From Solibacillus sp040273735 (GTDB taxonomy: Bacteria > Bacillota > Bacilli > Bacillales_A > Planococcaceae), in NCBI RefSeq assembly GCF_040273735.1, contig NZ_JBELZM010000009.1:62001-126000 (forward strand): a DNA stretch of 64,000 nucleotides, in the 5' to 3' direction. Made by a program: the position numbers and the translations under genes. The notes beneath the pieces were generated by a model that was given only the letters and a program-made list of their open reading frames with translations, made no database searches and was not told the origin of the DNA. Shown here in pieces: positions 46,301 through 54,761 of this stretch. The stretch's first letter is position 1. Each line of letters starts with the position of its first letter.

Positions 46301-47366
46301 GATCGAGGGCATTATATAGAGTCACTACATTTTCCGCCTCTTCACGGAATTCCTCAGTATTTACAGGTAGCTTAGAAATTCTCGTAATTTCATTTACTAC
46401 GTTTAATACATTTTTATATGGTTTTAAATCATCCGCGTTTGGTACTAGTTTTTTTTGAATTTCTGTTAATTGTTCATATTCTTTAACAAGTCCATTTACT
46501 TTAGAATTAAACGTTGTTGCAGTTGGCGGGTTTTCTACTAAATCTTTAATTTTATCTTCAACCGTTTGTGCCTTTTTAATATCTGCTTCTGCATTTTTTA
46601 TAATTTGTTCAACACCAGCATTACTTTCTGCCAATTGAACTTTCAATACATTTTTAAATGCAAGATCTGTTATGTCATTAAATGCAGTTCGTGCGTTAGT
46701 AACAGCGCTAATAAAGCTTTCCTTACTGAATGACTCCTGAGTGGTGAATGTCGTGATCGGACTAATGTAATTTTCGATAAATTGCTCAATGGCTGTCGTT
46801 TGTTCTTCAAAAGATTGCAAATGGCTTAAAGATGCCGCTGTAATGTATTTATCAACGAAATCTGTTTGACCGTTTTCATCGTAGTACAGTAGTGTTTCCA
46901 AAAATGTACCTGCATTACCGTTTACAGCATTGCTCAATTCTCTGCCGGCATTCTCCAGATTTCCATTTAGGTTTTCAAGTGCCTCCAGTGCTGCCTGTCT
47001 GTCTGCAACTAAGCTTTTATTTGTATTCGTTAATTTTGAAATTAAACTTTTCACTTTTGCTGCATCTTGTTTGAGTTGCGTGTATTTTTCTAAATATGTC
47101 AGTTTGGCATCGATCAGCGGCATGATATCCGCAAATGTTTCATTATCTTTATATGTATTGTAAATTGTTCTTTCCTGAGTTAATGTCGCACTTGTGGACT
47201 CTTCATTGGCTGCTTTAAAACTGTTCAATAATCCCTCTGCAGTAACTGAAGCTTCGACATTAAACGGAGTCGGTGTTGCACTCGCTTCTGCCTCACCAGC
47301 TTGCGCGATGATTGCCGGAGTAATTAAAAGCCCTGCCATTAAACCAACCTTCAAGTTTTTCTTCAT
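43326..47366 (-). CDS. giant secreted helical-repeat surface protein
   Basis: A 1346-residue protein: signal peptide (1-28, KVGLMAGLLITPAIIAQAG) then about 18-20 degenerate repeats of roughly 60 residues. Each has the pattern A..AY..L....+.LV.N...L; good copies are AAKLAYDKLSEEEKLKVTNY and SAKTAYERLTIDQKSLVKNY near the C terminus. Similar helical repeats occur in large surface proteins of Bacillales. No SLH, LysM, LPXTG or membrane anchor is visible, so how it stays at the surface is open. Strictly alternating helix pairs suggest an extended rod. It sits between SLH genes and is probably exported by Sec or SecA2. Confidence 0.8.
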   Translation of the reverse strand: MKKNLKVGLMAGLLITPAIIAQAGEAEASATPTPFNVEASVTAEGLLNSFKAANEESTSATLTQERTIYNTYKDNETFADIMPLIDAKLTYLEKYTQLKQDAAKVKSLISKLTNTNKSLVADRQAALEALENLNGNLENAGRELSNAVNGNAGTFLETLLYYDENGQTDFVDKYITAASLSHLQSFEEQTTAIEQFIENYISPITTFTTQESFSKESFISAVTNARTAFNDITDLAFKNVLKVQLAESNAGVEQIIKNAEADIKKAQTVEDKIKDLVENPPTATTFNSKVNGLVKEYEQLTEIQKKLVPNADDLKPYKNVLNVVNEITRISKLPVNTEEFREEAENVVTLYNALDPLDTRLVVNYDKLLEMQAFIEKAQKVEIEIVKIDSAKYEEKSSIVADARTAYNSLPTNERKYVLKELLDLLTSWEKSTATAATINKQIEAIKTDVFANLDDENLTDTKKRSIATSFITKVRTAESSYAKIKDNEQELVTNRARLEALIPVAKIAEQVVNLNVTSTTYAEDLVSAENKLNDWDSLKEAIPSKEAANVEKLHQFLMSYLRLQKEELSIAANLDADILVFQNAELVDLQQIDAAREKYNSLSANGKRLVKNIKVLTEIEKANKAVLNTIQAISKIDVLAKDFTRKTTAAETSFTKLTEPMQGLVYNRDKLVELLPFAKLMLEIDAIRPTTAEFKVSLSKVQNDFENILKDYTAPAEPITDLESIQLRLFTEYGKKLTDYEVIVSDSFSMESRIDALQTKSGEAFITDLAEVSAAYKKLDSATKSNVRNSKVLTELERDYKASLKVIDLIEKLPVHTDRNYPSKVAAAQKAYDRLTEKQKQDVYNYGSKLGNILKVADLINRIEKLRVGSKTYEADVAAIRTEYAALTAPEQELVHNISKLATAEQGVSNAKQVVALIDAAIPTAEGYIQKLIDARNGYDSLAKSDQRLVTNYKDLTTRERGVKPVLKLDTDILALDPSNARTFVTKFKSAEKAYEKLTMSERSLLVNSEKLLGDLTTIYNVVNAINSIKPSSKTFVEETVAARALYNELPAELAVQVSNLPTLQEHELNVEGGAKVDAMIRALNAAPANEFIAKIKEAREAYKSLSSANKKGVTLEFELKEQEKYIKPIEAAITAIDGLSNPRNDLSRQFNTVNNALKKLDDKQKEYVTNMDQYSNLSNVIHVYTLIAGLKPSDKYYQGNMEAAKLAYDKLSEEEKLKVTNYYKLQEAVLDMTEVQKVTSIIASLNSSSSSFDTDVTNAVAAYKALPSGSKRQVLNYSVLQQAEKDLKAAERVIKQIEDLDPSLRTYASRAKSAKTAYERLTIDQKSLVKNYNKLQAAIFELGL

Positions 47367-47500
47367 CGTTTTATCCCTTCCTTCATGGGTAGTGCTTCAA
47401 ATATGTTCATAATCCTATGTTAAATATCGGCATATTTTCAAAGTTTGTTAGTAATCTTAGTTCTATTATCTTATTAAGTGGTCAATTTCCAACAAAAAAA

Positions 47501-47532
47501 CTGCCTAAAAAGTTTTTACACTTTCTAGACAG
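47501..47532 (-). terminator. terminator downstream of the 858-residue SLH protein gene
   Basis: An imperfect stem CTG.CTA..AAGT / ACTT..AG.CAG with a T run on the minus strand. Confidence 0.6.
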
Positions 47533-47541
47533 CTTTGCTTA

Positions 47542-50118
47542 TTATAATGCGTCTGTATATAATTTGCCTTCCGGTAAATACTCGGACATGCCGATTTCTT
47601 CAAGACCGTTTTTGATTTTGTATGTGTGACCTAAACGGTTTTTCGATAAATAATTCGCTTTTGAAATTAGCATCTCTTCAAACACCGGTAACTGTGATGG
47701 ATCTACATCTTTCCAGTTTTTATAAGAGTTGATCAAGTCTTCAAGTGTTAAGTGCTGATAATCATCACCCGCAAATTCACCTTTTGGATTCACTCGGTAC
47801 CAAATATCTCCGTTTGAACGGATCCACTTGTTCTTCTCAATTTGCAATGCACGGCTAATTGATTTTGCCGCTTCCAAATACTTCGGATCCTGGAATTCTT
47901 TATATGCCAGCAACAGAACATTCATCCCCCCAAGTACATGGTTCATCGATGCATGTGTTGTCACCTGCTGATTCACAGGGAAATAATCCGAAATATAATA
48001 AGCGTCTTTAGCGACATTAATTACATGCCCCGCCTGTTTACGCGATGCTAAAAGATCCGCATAATTACGTAATGGCTCTTTATAGTTCGGCATATTAAAC
48101 TCTGCGCCGGAATTATAGTAGAATAACGCAATCTGCTCATTGAAGCGTGTATCGATAAACGGTGCAGTAATGCCAAATAAGTTTTTCAAATACGTACTCG
48201 TTACTTCTGTCTTCCAGTAGGTCGCGTCGCCTTTAAACTTATTCAAGTTAATGAACGAGTTTTTCACTAAGTTTGCAAAATAACGGTCGCCCTGTTCTTT
48301 TAATAAAACAAGTGCGCGGTCTTCTTTTACCAGCAATAGATTACGGCCGAACCCTTGGTAAGATTTCGGCATTGGCTCTGTAGTTGTCGCCATTTTATTG
48401 TATGGACCTTCTGCTGTGTACCAGTTGTTACGCTTCTTATAGTTAAGCGCAGTTTCAAGCATCCAGCCATTCATATTTTCATCTGTTTTAAATAAACGCT
48501 CATTTGAATTCATATACCATGTGTCGACAATATCGTTGCCATTAGAAACAAGTGTATAGTAGCTGAATAAATCTTCGCCAAGCCATGCTTGTGAATACGC
48601 TTCGTACTCAGATTCCAGATCACGCATATAGCTTGTACCGCCAGTATCTTTATAGCTTTGTGTTAATTGCTTTGAACGATAGGCTTTTCCGACCATACGA
48701 TCTGTTGCCAGCTTTTCGTTCTCCATAATGCGTAATAATCCTGTTGGGTATGATGACGAGTCAAAGCCAAACACATCGGCTGAATTCTTTTCGATCGGGA
48801 AACGATCATAGCGGTACAAACGATAATTTGTTACATTCGTTGCTTTCTGGAATAAATCCACAGTCAGCTTTGATTTCCCTTTGTTCGTCAATGTTGTAAA
48901 TACAAAGTCATCGCCGTTTTCCAATGCGCGAACTGTTACTTTTACTGTTGCGCCTTGGTTTCCGACGGCATAATTATAAACTGTATCCTTTGCAACACCG
49001 TAAGTTTCAGTCGTTGTTCCTTTAAATACAATCGTAGCTGTTGAACGAAGATATAATGGATTTGCGTCAGATGTTACTTGTGCAAAGTTCATTTCTTCAC
49101 GATTGTTTTTAAAATTGCTAGATACTTCCGCAGCTTGTACTTTATATTCGTTTTTCGCAATTTTATCTGTTGCCACGAGCGCACGGTGAAGCATTACCGA
49201 GAATGTCACACGGTTAACCGTTGCTTTCGGATCGAAAGTGCCGTCTTCACGTCCTGTTGTAATTCCGTGCTGCGCTAGAATTTTAACATTTTCACGGTGT
49301 GACTCACTGATTCTGTTCCAGTCCTTAAATGTCAGTTCTTTACCTGTGTCTTTCAAATCAAATGCACGTACTAAAGTCGTCGCCATCTGTTCACGTGTTA
49401 ACGCATCCGCTACACCGAAACGTCCATCTGGTTTACCGCCAAAAATACCAGCTTCATATGTAGAAAATACACCTTGTAAAAAACTTGATTTCGTACTTAC
49501 ATCTGAAAATTTGTTTTGATACTTACCGTCCGGCAGCTTTAACGCACCTTTAAACAAGTTCGCTGCCTGACCACGGTTAATATTCAGATTGGGACGGAAC
49601 TGTGCATCCGGATAACCACCGATTACGCCCATTTCCACAAGCTGCATCACTTCATTTTTTGCCCAGAAACTATCCGGTACATCCGCAAGCTTCTGCTTAA
49701 CCGTTAATTTCTCGCCCGCTTGTGGCTGATTGGCTGGCTCCTCTGATGACTCGTTTTGTTCTGTATCTGTTGCAGGTTGTTCAGTATTTGCGGGAGAATC
49801 TTGCTCTTGTTCTACTGATTCCTCGCTTTTCGGAGATGTTTCTGTTTGTGTTGTTTCTGGCTGAGCAGGTGTTGTCGTCGGCTGTTCAGCTTTTTCGTCC
49901 GCAGAAGTAGACTCCGCTTTATTTTCGTCTGTAACTGTCTCCTCTTGAACTACCGGATTATTACCGGAATCCGTAGTTTGAGTCGTAGTAGTGGTTGAAT
50001 TTTGTACTGTTGGATTTTCAGCTTCAACTGTGCCTTGTACATTTGCATACGTTGCGGTTGGTAGCGCTGTGGATATAAATAGTAGCGAGGCTAACAGTGC
50101 TGATTTAATTTTCAACAT
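47542..50118 (-). CDS. 858-residue SLH protein with uncharacterised helical C-terminal domain
   Basis: Signal peptide (1-25, ending TATYANVQG), a low-complexity Glu/Thr/Gln/Ser linker (about 30-145, NTEQPATDTEQNESSEEP), three SLH repeats (about 148-320, with GGYPDAQFRPNLNINRGQ), a beta-rich middle, and a large C-terminal region (about 500-858) rich in aromatic residues. The tail (HASMNHVLGGMNVLLLAYK, DPKYLEAAKSISRALQ) has the helix-pair look of an alpha/alpha toroid such as glucuronyl epimerases or six-hairpin glycosidases. That is a weak inference. The SLH repeats are internal rather than at the very N terminus, spaced from the signal by the linker. Confidence 0.8.
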   Translation of the reverse strand: MLKIKSALLASLLFISTALPTATYANVQGTVEAENPTVQNSTTTTTQTTDSGNNPVVQEETVTDENKAESTSADEKAEQPTTTPAQPETTQTETSPKSEESVEQEQDSPANTEQPATDTEQNESSEEPANQPQAGEKLTVKQKLADVPDSFWAKNEVMQLVEMGVIGGYPDAQFRPNLNINRGQAANLFKGALKLPDGKYQNKFSDVSTKSSFLQGVFSTYEAGIFGGKPDGRFGVADALTREQMATTLVRAFDLKDTGKELTFKDWNRISESHRENVKILAQHGITTGREDGTFDPKATVNRVTFSVMLHRALVATDKIAKNEYKVQAAEVSSNFKNNREEMNFAQVTSDANPLYLRSTATIVFKGTTTETYGVAKDTVYNYAVGNQGATVKVTVRALENGDDFVFTTLTNKGKSKLTVDLFQKATNVTNYRLYRYDRFPIEKNSADVFGFDSSSYPTGLLRIMENEKLATDRMVGKAYRSKQLTQSYKDTGGTSYMRDLESEYEAYSQAWLGEDLFSYYTLVSNGNDIVDTWYMNSNERLFKTDENMNGWMLETALNYKKRNNWYTAEGPYNKMATTTEPMPKSYQGFGRNLLLVKEDRALVLLKEQGDRYFANLVKNSFINLNKFKGDATYWKTEVTSTYLKNLFGITAPFIDTRFNEQIALFYYNSGAEFNMPNYKEPLRNYADLLASRKQAGHVINVAKDAYYISDYFPVNQQVTTHASMNHVLGGMNVLLLAYKEFQDPKYLEAAKSISRALQIEKNKWIRSNGDIWYRVNPKGEFAGDDYQHLTLEDLINSYKNWKDVDPSQLPVFEEMLISKANYLSKNRLGHTYKIKNGLEEIGMSEYLPEGKLYTDAL

Positions 50119-50303
50119 TCGACAGATTCCCTCCTTTTATTTCAATAACGTATAAATTATACCGAATATCGCCATATATTTCACTGAAATGTACAACTTT
50201 TAATAGAATAGTAATATTCAAATTAAGTTTAGCATGCAACTTTTCGTGAAGCGATGGTAATTCTCGCTTCCTTTACTAGGTATTTCTTTATTGGGGAGGT
50301 GGG

Positions 50304-50450
50304 TTCTAGCGTCGGGGATGCAGTTCTACTTTTGCGGGTCATAGTTTCGATAAAAAGATTCTACTCCCAGTCGAGGGGGGGTCCATTTTCGTGTTTAGGA
50401 TTTTCTCGTTTCTCAGATAAACTTTCTACTTTTTCTATACCTCTTACTTC
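50304..50450 (-). repeat. weak 21-bp repeat array
   Basis: TTCTAG at 50304, TTCTAC at 50324, TTCGAT at 50346, TTCTAC at 50359 (out of phase), TTCTCG at 50403, TTCTAC at 50424. Spacings 20, 22 and 21 hold only in parts. It is an eroded copy of the same family, placed just beyond the terminator at 50488-50514. Confidence 0.55.
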
Positions 50451-50487
50451 ATTATCTCAATCTCATCACAATTCCCCCAAAAGAAAA

Positions 50488-50514
50488 CACTTGAGCCTAT
50501 ACAAGACTCAAGTG
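50488..50514 (-). terminator. terminator downstream of the small SLH protein gene
   Basis: A perfect stem CACTTGAG / CTCAAGTG followed by T-rich sequence on the minus strand. Confidence 0.7.
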
Positions 50515-50528
50515 CATATAAAGCTCCA

Positions 50529-51185
50529 TTATTCTACTCCAATTACAATAAAGTCATCAGAAGTTGCTTCAATCGCGTTGAATAAAAATGTCGCTAACTG
50601 GGCGCGTGTTAATTTCATATTCGGGCTGAATGTGCTAGCTGTTGTCCCCTTTGTAATTCCGTAATCTACTAATGTTTGGATGTATATCTTCGTTGCAGTA
50701 TCCGTTAGCTTATTAACATCGGTAAATTTCGTCTTTGTAGTAGTAGATTGCTCCAATTCAAAGCCAATCGTCAACATCTTTGCCAACTGGGAACGTGTCA
50801 ATGTTGCGTTTGGACGGAATTCATCGCCATAACCGTTCACAATACCTGCTTTATTTAATGCAGAGATGGCTTTATAATATTTGCTTGATGTTGGAACGTC
50901 TTTGAAACCTGGATTTGGTGCGGTACTATTTTGCAGATTTAATGCATTCGCTAAATATAATGCCGCATCCCCACGTGTTGCCGATTTACCAGGCTCAAAA
51001 GTTTTACTCGTTACGCCTGTAATAATTCCTTCATTATATAAAGATACTATTGCGTTTGAATGGGAATTTGTTTCTTTTACATCGGTAAACGGATTTGTAT
51101 ATGCCTGTACTGAATGACCGCTTACTACAATACTCGAAATAATAAGTACGGCAGTAAGAATTGAGCCATAGAAAAACTTTTTCAT
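50529..51185 (-). CDS. minimal SLH protein (three SLH repeats only)
   Basis: A 218-residue secreted protein made of a signal peptide (1-28) and three SLH repeats (NPFTDVKETNSHSNAI, NPGFKDVPTSSKYYKA with NGYGDEFRPNATLTRSQ, TKFTDVNKLTD with SPNMKLTRAQLA). Nothing else follows except a short tail. With no effector domain it could occupy SLH-binding sites, act as a spacer, or be a remnant of a larger gene. Start supported by gaagggtt upstream. Confidence 0.88.
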   Translation of the reverse strand: MKKFFYGSILTAVLIISSIVVSGHSVQAYTNPFTDVKETNSHSNAIVSLYNEGIITGVTSKTFEPGKSATRGDAALYLANALNLQNSTAPNPGFKDVPTSSKYYKAISALNKAGIVNGYGDEFRPNATLTRSQLAKMLTIGFELEQSTTTKTKFTDVNKLTDTATKIYIQTLVDYGITKGTTASTFSPNMKLTRAQLATFLFNAIEATSDDFIVIGVE

Positions 51186-51293
51186 TTATTTCAACCCTTC
51201 CTCTGAAACTAGTTAGCATAATTATACAATAGTTTATAGTTTTATGTAGACGGTATCTTACAGCAGGCATCTCATAAACCTTTACTAATTTTA

Positions 51294-51615
51294 TTAGAAT
51301 GATTGTTGAACATATTCGATGATTTCTACATTTTATTAGAACTTTCGCTATTGATATTAGCAATTCCATATATTTAGCAATTGGATTCAACTATATCTAA
51401 GCCATAGTACTGCTAATTTATTCGCTCTTAGTATTTTATTAGAACAATTAGCATCTATATTAGAAGTTCCGACTGGCTTATTAGAACTTCGAAAAGGGAT
51501 ATTTGAAATTTAAGAACAGTTATTAGAAGAAAGTAACTTTTTATTAGAAAACGGGCAACTTATTAGAACTTTCACATAATTATTAGAAAATCTACATCTT
51601 ATATTAGAAGATTTA
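51294..51615 (+). repeat. 21-bp phased repeat array, TTAGAA variant, about 13 units
   Basis: Cores start at 51294, 51315 (TTCGAT), 51336, 51357 (TTAGCA), then after an eroded stretch at 51439, 51460, 51481, 51502 (TTTGAA), 51523, 51544, 51563, 51583 and 51604. Nine spacings are exactly 21; two are 19-20. Most cores read ATTAGAA. It ends 14 bases before the terminator of the S-layer paralogue gene and reads antisense to that gene. Confidence 0.87.
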
Positions 51616-51628
51616 AAACCTTAAAAAA

Positions 51629-51656
51629 GGCATATATGCAATCCAGCATATATGCC
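51629..51656 (-). terminator. terminator downstream of the 971-residue S-layer paralogue gene
   Basis: A perfect 11-bp stem GGCATATATGC / GCATATATGCC with a T run on the minus strand. Confidence 0.85.
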
Positions 51657-51668
51657 ACTACCTGCAAC

Positions 51669-54584
51669 CTAGTTTGTTCTTAACGTTGGTGATAAAGTGA
51701 ATGGATGAACTACCGCATTGCCTGCTTCATCAACTACATCCTCAATTCCTTCACCTTGTGTAATTGTAACTGATGTATTAACCGGTTGATTCGATGCTAA
51801 AGTAACCGTTACTTTATTGCCTGTTGTCGATCCTGCTACTGATGCAATTCCAACCGATGCTCCTGCAGCATTTACAATTACAAATGAATCTGTATCAAGA
51901 CCGCTTACGTTTTCGCTAAAAGTAAGCTCGATTTGGTTTGCTGAAATAAATTGAGCTGAATTTAGCATTGGTCGAATGTTTTCCTTTAAATTGACGACTG
52001 CCGTTAAGTTCGGCTGTGAGGCAACGGAGTCTTTTGCCTTCACACCAGTAATCGTTAAGTTACGCTCGCCGGATGCTGTTGTTTCATTTGGTGATAACGT
52101 CAAGATAACCGTATCTAATGCATCACTTGGAACTTGAGCATTTGTAACTCTTGCATTTGGAATAGAATAATTGCTTGCAACAGATGCGGTAGTTGCGTCC
52201 ACCACATGGTTAAACTTCAATCGCACTTGATTGTTCGTCAATGTTGAATCCGTCACCGAAGTAGTAACAGTTGGCACAACCAGTACATTGTCATTGTTTG
52301 AATAATCCGATGTACGTTGGAAAGAGACTGCTTTATTTGCTGTATTTACTCCATACGCACTGTCTACTTCCGTGAATGATAACGTCACATTATATGTTGC
52401 ATTAACCGCGTCGCCTGCACCTAGTAAATCGTCCAATTTCACACGTACTACAGCACGATTGCCGTTTTCTCTATACTCTAACGCTGTCGCTGTGCCATTG
52501 AATGTATGTGTTACACCGCCTTTAACATAGTTGCCGGAAGCTGTAACACGTGATGCAGTTACCAAATCCACTGGTTTATTGAGCGTAATATTTAAATACT
52601 CGAAATTGCCCTCTCTTGTTACTGAAGTTGACGTTACTTCAGGTGCTGCTGTATCAAGCGTAAACGAATGAGTAGTCGTAAATGTATTCGTTTCACCTGA
52701 AATATCTGTAATCGTTCTGCCGGATGCTGTGCCAATATTGTATACACCGTTTAAATCATTCGTAGCAGTAATGATAAATGAACGGTCATCACCAGGCACT
52801 GCCTCAATTGCCGTAATCGCATTTGCCGAATTCCCTAAACGCAACTCCAGATCACCGACTGCCGGTTTTTGAATTCGTTCCGAGAATGTAAGTCTAAATG
52901 TTTTTGGGCCTGTTTGTGAAATGCTCGTTAACGTTGGTTTAACTCCATCAGCCCCGCCCATTGTAAAGCTTGTCGTTAACGGATTTGGTGTACTGAAATT
53001 CCCTGCAATATCACGCAGTCCTGCAAATGTTGCAGTAACTGAAGTATTTGCCGCTAATGGCTGACCATTTACCATTGCATTTGATAAATCAAAGTCTGCA
53101 TACGTAGCACCCGCTTCGATTTCTCCAGTAATACCTGTTACATTCGTGCCGTTCGCCAGTCTGAAGGTAATACTGCTGTTACTAAATGCGCGCAAAGGCT
53201 CCGAGAAAGTAACACGAACTGTTTTCGCATCTCGATTTACTGTACTGATTAACGTTGGTGCCACTGTATCCGTACCGAAATTGACAACGTCATCATATGG
53301 AGTAACTGTTGTACCGGCATTATTTTTCACATTGTTTACTTTTACAAGATAGCGTCCTGATAAAGCTGCCGCCCCGTTTGTAGAGATTGTCAATGTACGG
53401 CCATCTTCACTTAACTGCCCTCTCGAAAGAGTAACGGAATTATTATCTACACCTGATACTGTCACATAATTTGCCAATTGCGCAGATGTTAGGCTGGCAG
53501 GCAAGTCGACTCTTTGATTGAATTTCACTTCAATTTGTCCTGCATTAAGCGCTTTCACAGATGCCACTTTCACTTCTGTAACGACATACGTAACTTTCGC
53601 CGTATAATCTTTACCGTCAATTTTGAATTCAACCGTTGTTTCCTCATTTTCAGGAAGGTTATTTTCTAAAGTAACTGCATGCTCGGAGTTGTCGCTTAGA
53701 GTCACCTTTAATTTATTTGCACCTGTAGCTTCGGCTGATTTTACTGTTAAGGCAACGTTGTATGTGACAGACGTTCCATACTCTTTACCGTTGATTTTAA
53801 ATTTAACTGGCGTTTCTTTGCCCGCTTCCAAAGGTGTATCCAATTTTACAGTATGTTCCGTGTTATCAGTCAGTGTAACTTTTAAAGTCGAGGCATCAAC
53901 AACTTCAACCGCTTTCAATCCTTCGCCCGGCACTTCCACTTGAAGCAATTTGTACAGGAATGAAGAGAACTGGCCGCGTGTGGTGTTACCTTTCGGATTG
54001 AAGTTCGGTACGCCCGTTACGTTATAGTAATCCAAAACTCTAATTGCAGAGCGCGCCTCCGCTTTCGCTCTGTTATAATCGATGACATCCTCTTTAAAAT
54101 CCTGATTCATAACATGTCCAAGGAAATCAAAATTATTAATATTCGTATAAGCGCGCACTAAAACAACTGCCATATTTTCACGTGTAATCGGATCTGCCGG
54201 TAACAGGTTTCCGTTACTTCCGTTAAACACACCGTTATCTTTTACTAATGCCGCGTATTGCAATAGCTCGTCCTGTGAAGTGCTGCGCAAGTCTGAAAAG
54301 CGCATTTTTGTTTTATAATCTGAAGGAATTTTATAACCTTGTGATACTAAGTATTTACCTAATAGTTTTACAACATCCGAACGTGTCAGTGTACGATTCG
54401 GTTTAAATGTACCATCAGGATATCCTGAAATGATGCCTTGGTTTACTAGAGAATCAATCGCACGCTCATGAGTATTTCCTGCTGTGTCCGAAAAACTGGC
54501 CGCACTTGCCGCCGGAACAATTGCTGAAGCTACTAATGTCGCAGTAGCTGCCGTCGTCAAAAACTTCTTATACTTTTTCTGCAT
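51669..54584 (-). CDS. S-layer protein paralogue (971 residues)
   Basis: Signal peptide (1-29, ending AASAASFSD), three SLH repeats (about 30-215, with SGYPDGTFKPNRTLTRSD), a short repeated beta motif (KVTLTDNTEHTVKLD / KVTLSDNSEHAVTLE, about 225-340), then seven or so Ig-like/Big_5 domains (RLTFSERIQKP, RVTFSEPLRAF and similar; about 340-965). The architecture matches the SLH S-layer proteins of L. sphaericus-like bacteria. Codon use is mixed, unlike the neighbour at 57930, so it may be weakly or conditionally expressed. Ribosome site aggaggtt. Its own terminator ends it. Confidence 0.88.
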   Translation of the reverse strand: MQKKYKKFLTTAATATLVASAIVPAASAASFSDTAGNTHERAIDSLVNQGIISGYPDGTFKPNRTLTRSDVVKLLGKYLVSQGYKIPSDYKTKMRFSDLRSTSQDELLQYAALVKDNGVFNGSNGNLLPADPITRENMAVVLVRAYTNINNFDFLGHVMNQDFKEDVIDYNRAKAEARSAIRVLDYYNVTGVPNFNPKGNTTRGQFSSFLYKLLQVEVPGEGLKAVEVVDASTLKVTLTDNTEHTVKLDTPLEAGKETPVKFKINGKEYGTSVTYNVALTVKSAEATGANKLKVTLSDNSEHAVTLENNLPENEETTVEFKIDGKDYTAKVTYVVTEVKVASVKALNAGQIEVKFNQRVDLPASLTSAQLANYVTVSGVDNNSVTLSRGQLSEDGRTLTISTNGAAALSGRYLVKVNNVKNNAGTTVTPYDDVVNFGTDTVAPTLISTVNRDAKTVRVTFSEPLRAFSNSSITFRLANGTNVTGITGEIEAGATYADFDLSNAMVNGQPLAANTSVTATFAGLRDIAGNFSTPNPLTTSFTMGGADGVKPTLTSISQTGPKTFRLTFSERIQKPAVGDLELRLGNSANAITAIEAVPGDDRSFIITATNDLNGVYNIGTASGRTITDISGETNTFTTTHSFTLDTAAPEVTSTSVTREGNFEYLNITLNKPVDLVTASRVTASGNYVKGGVTHTFNGTATALEYRENGNRAVVRVKLDDLLGAGDAVNATYNVTLSFTEVDSAYGVNTANKAVSFQRTSDYSNNDNVLVVPTVTTSVTDSTLTNNQVRLKFNHVVDATTASVASNYSIPNARVTNAQVPSDALDTVILTLSPNETTASGERNLTITGVKAKDSVASQPNLTAVVNLKENIRPMLNSAQFISANQIELTFSENVSGLDTDSFVIVNAAGASVGIASVAGSTTGNKVTVTLASNQPVNTSVTITQGEGIEDVVDEAGNAVVHPFTLSPTLRTN

Positions 54585-54728
54585 CTTTATTAACCTCCTA
54601 GTTTGTAAAACAATGAAATATATTGCATCTTCTTCAAACTTGCTTACAACCTTTCCAATTCCACAAATTATTTGAATATAAACATAATTCCGTTAAAATA
54701 ACCAGAAAGTATTATAAAGATATAAAAA

Positions 54729-54754
54729 AGCATATCTATCGAAATAGATATGCT
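54729..54754 (-). terminator. terminator downstream of the 924-residue S-layer paralogue gene
   Basis: A near-perfect stem AGCATATCTAT / ATAGATATGCT with a T run on the minus strand. Confidence 0.8.
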
Positions 54755-54761
54755 CCAAAAA

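Noticed and set aside
43326..47366. Toxin or phage tail-fibre identity for the 1346-residue protein
   Set aside because: Signal peptide and helical surface repeats fit a secreted wall or matrix protein; no phage genes nearby.
50254..50664. 136-codon plus-strand frame
   Set aside because: Covers an array, a terminator and the antisense of the small SLH gene; no protein features.
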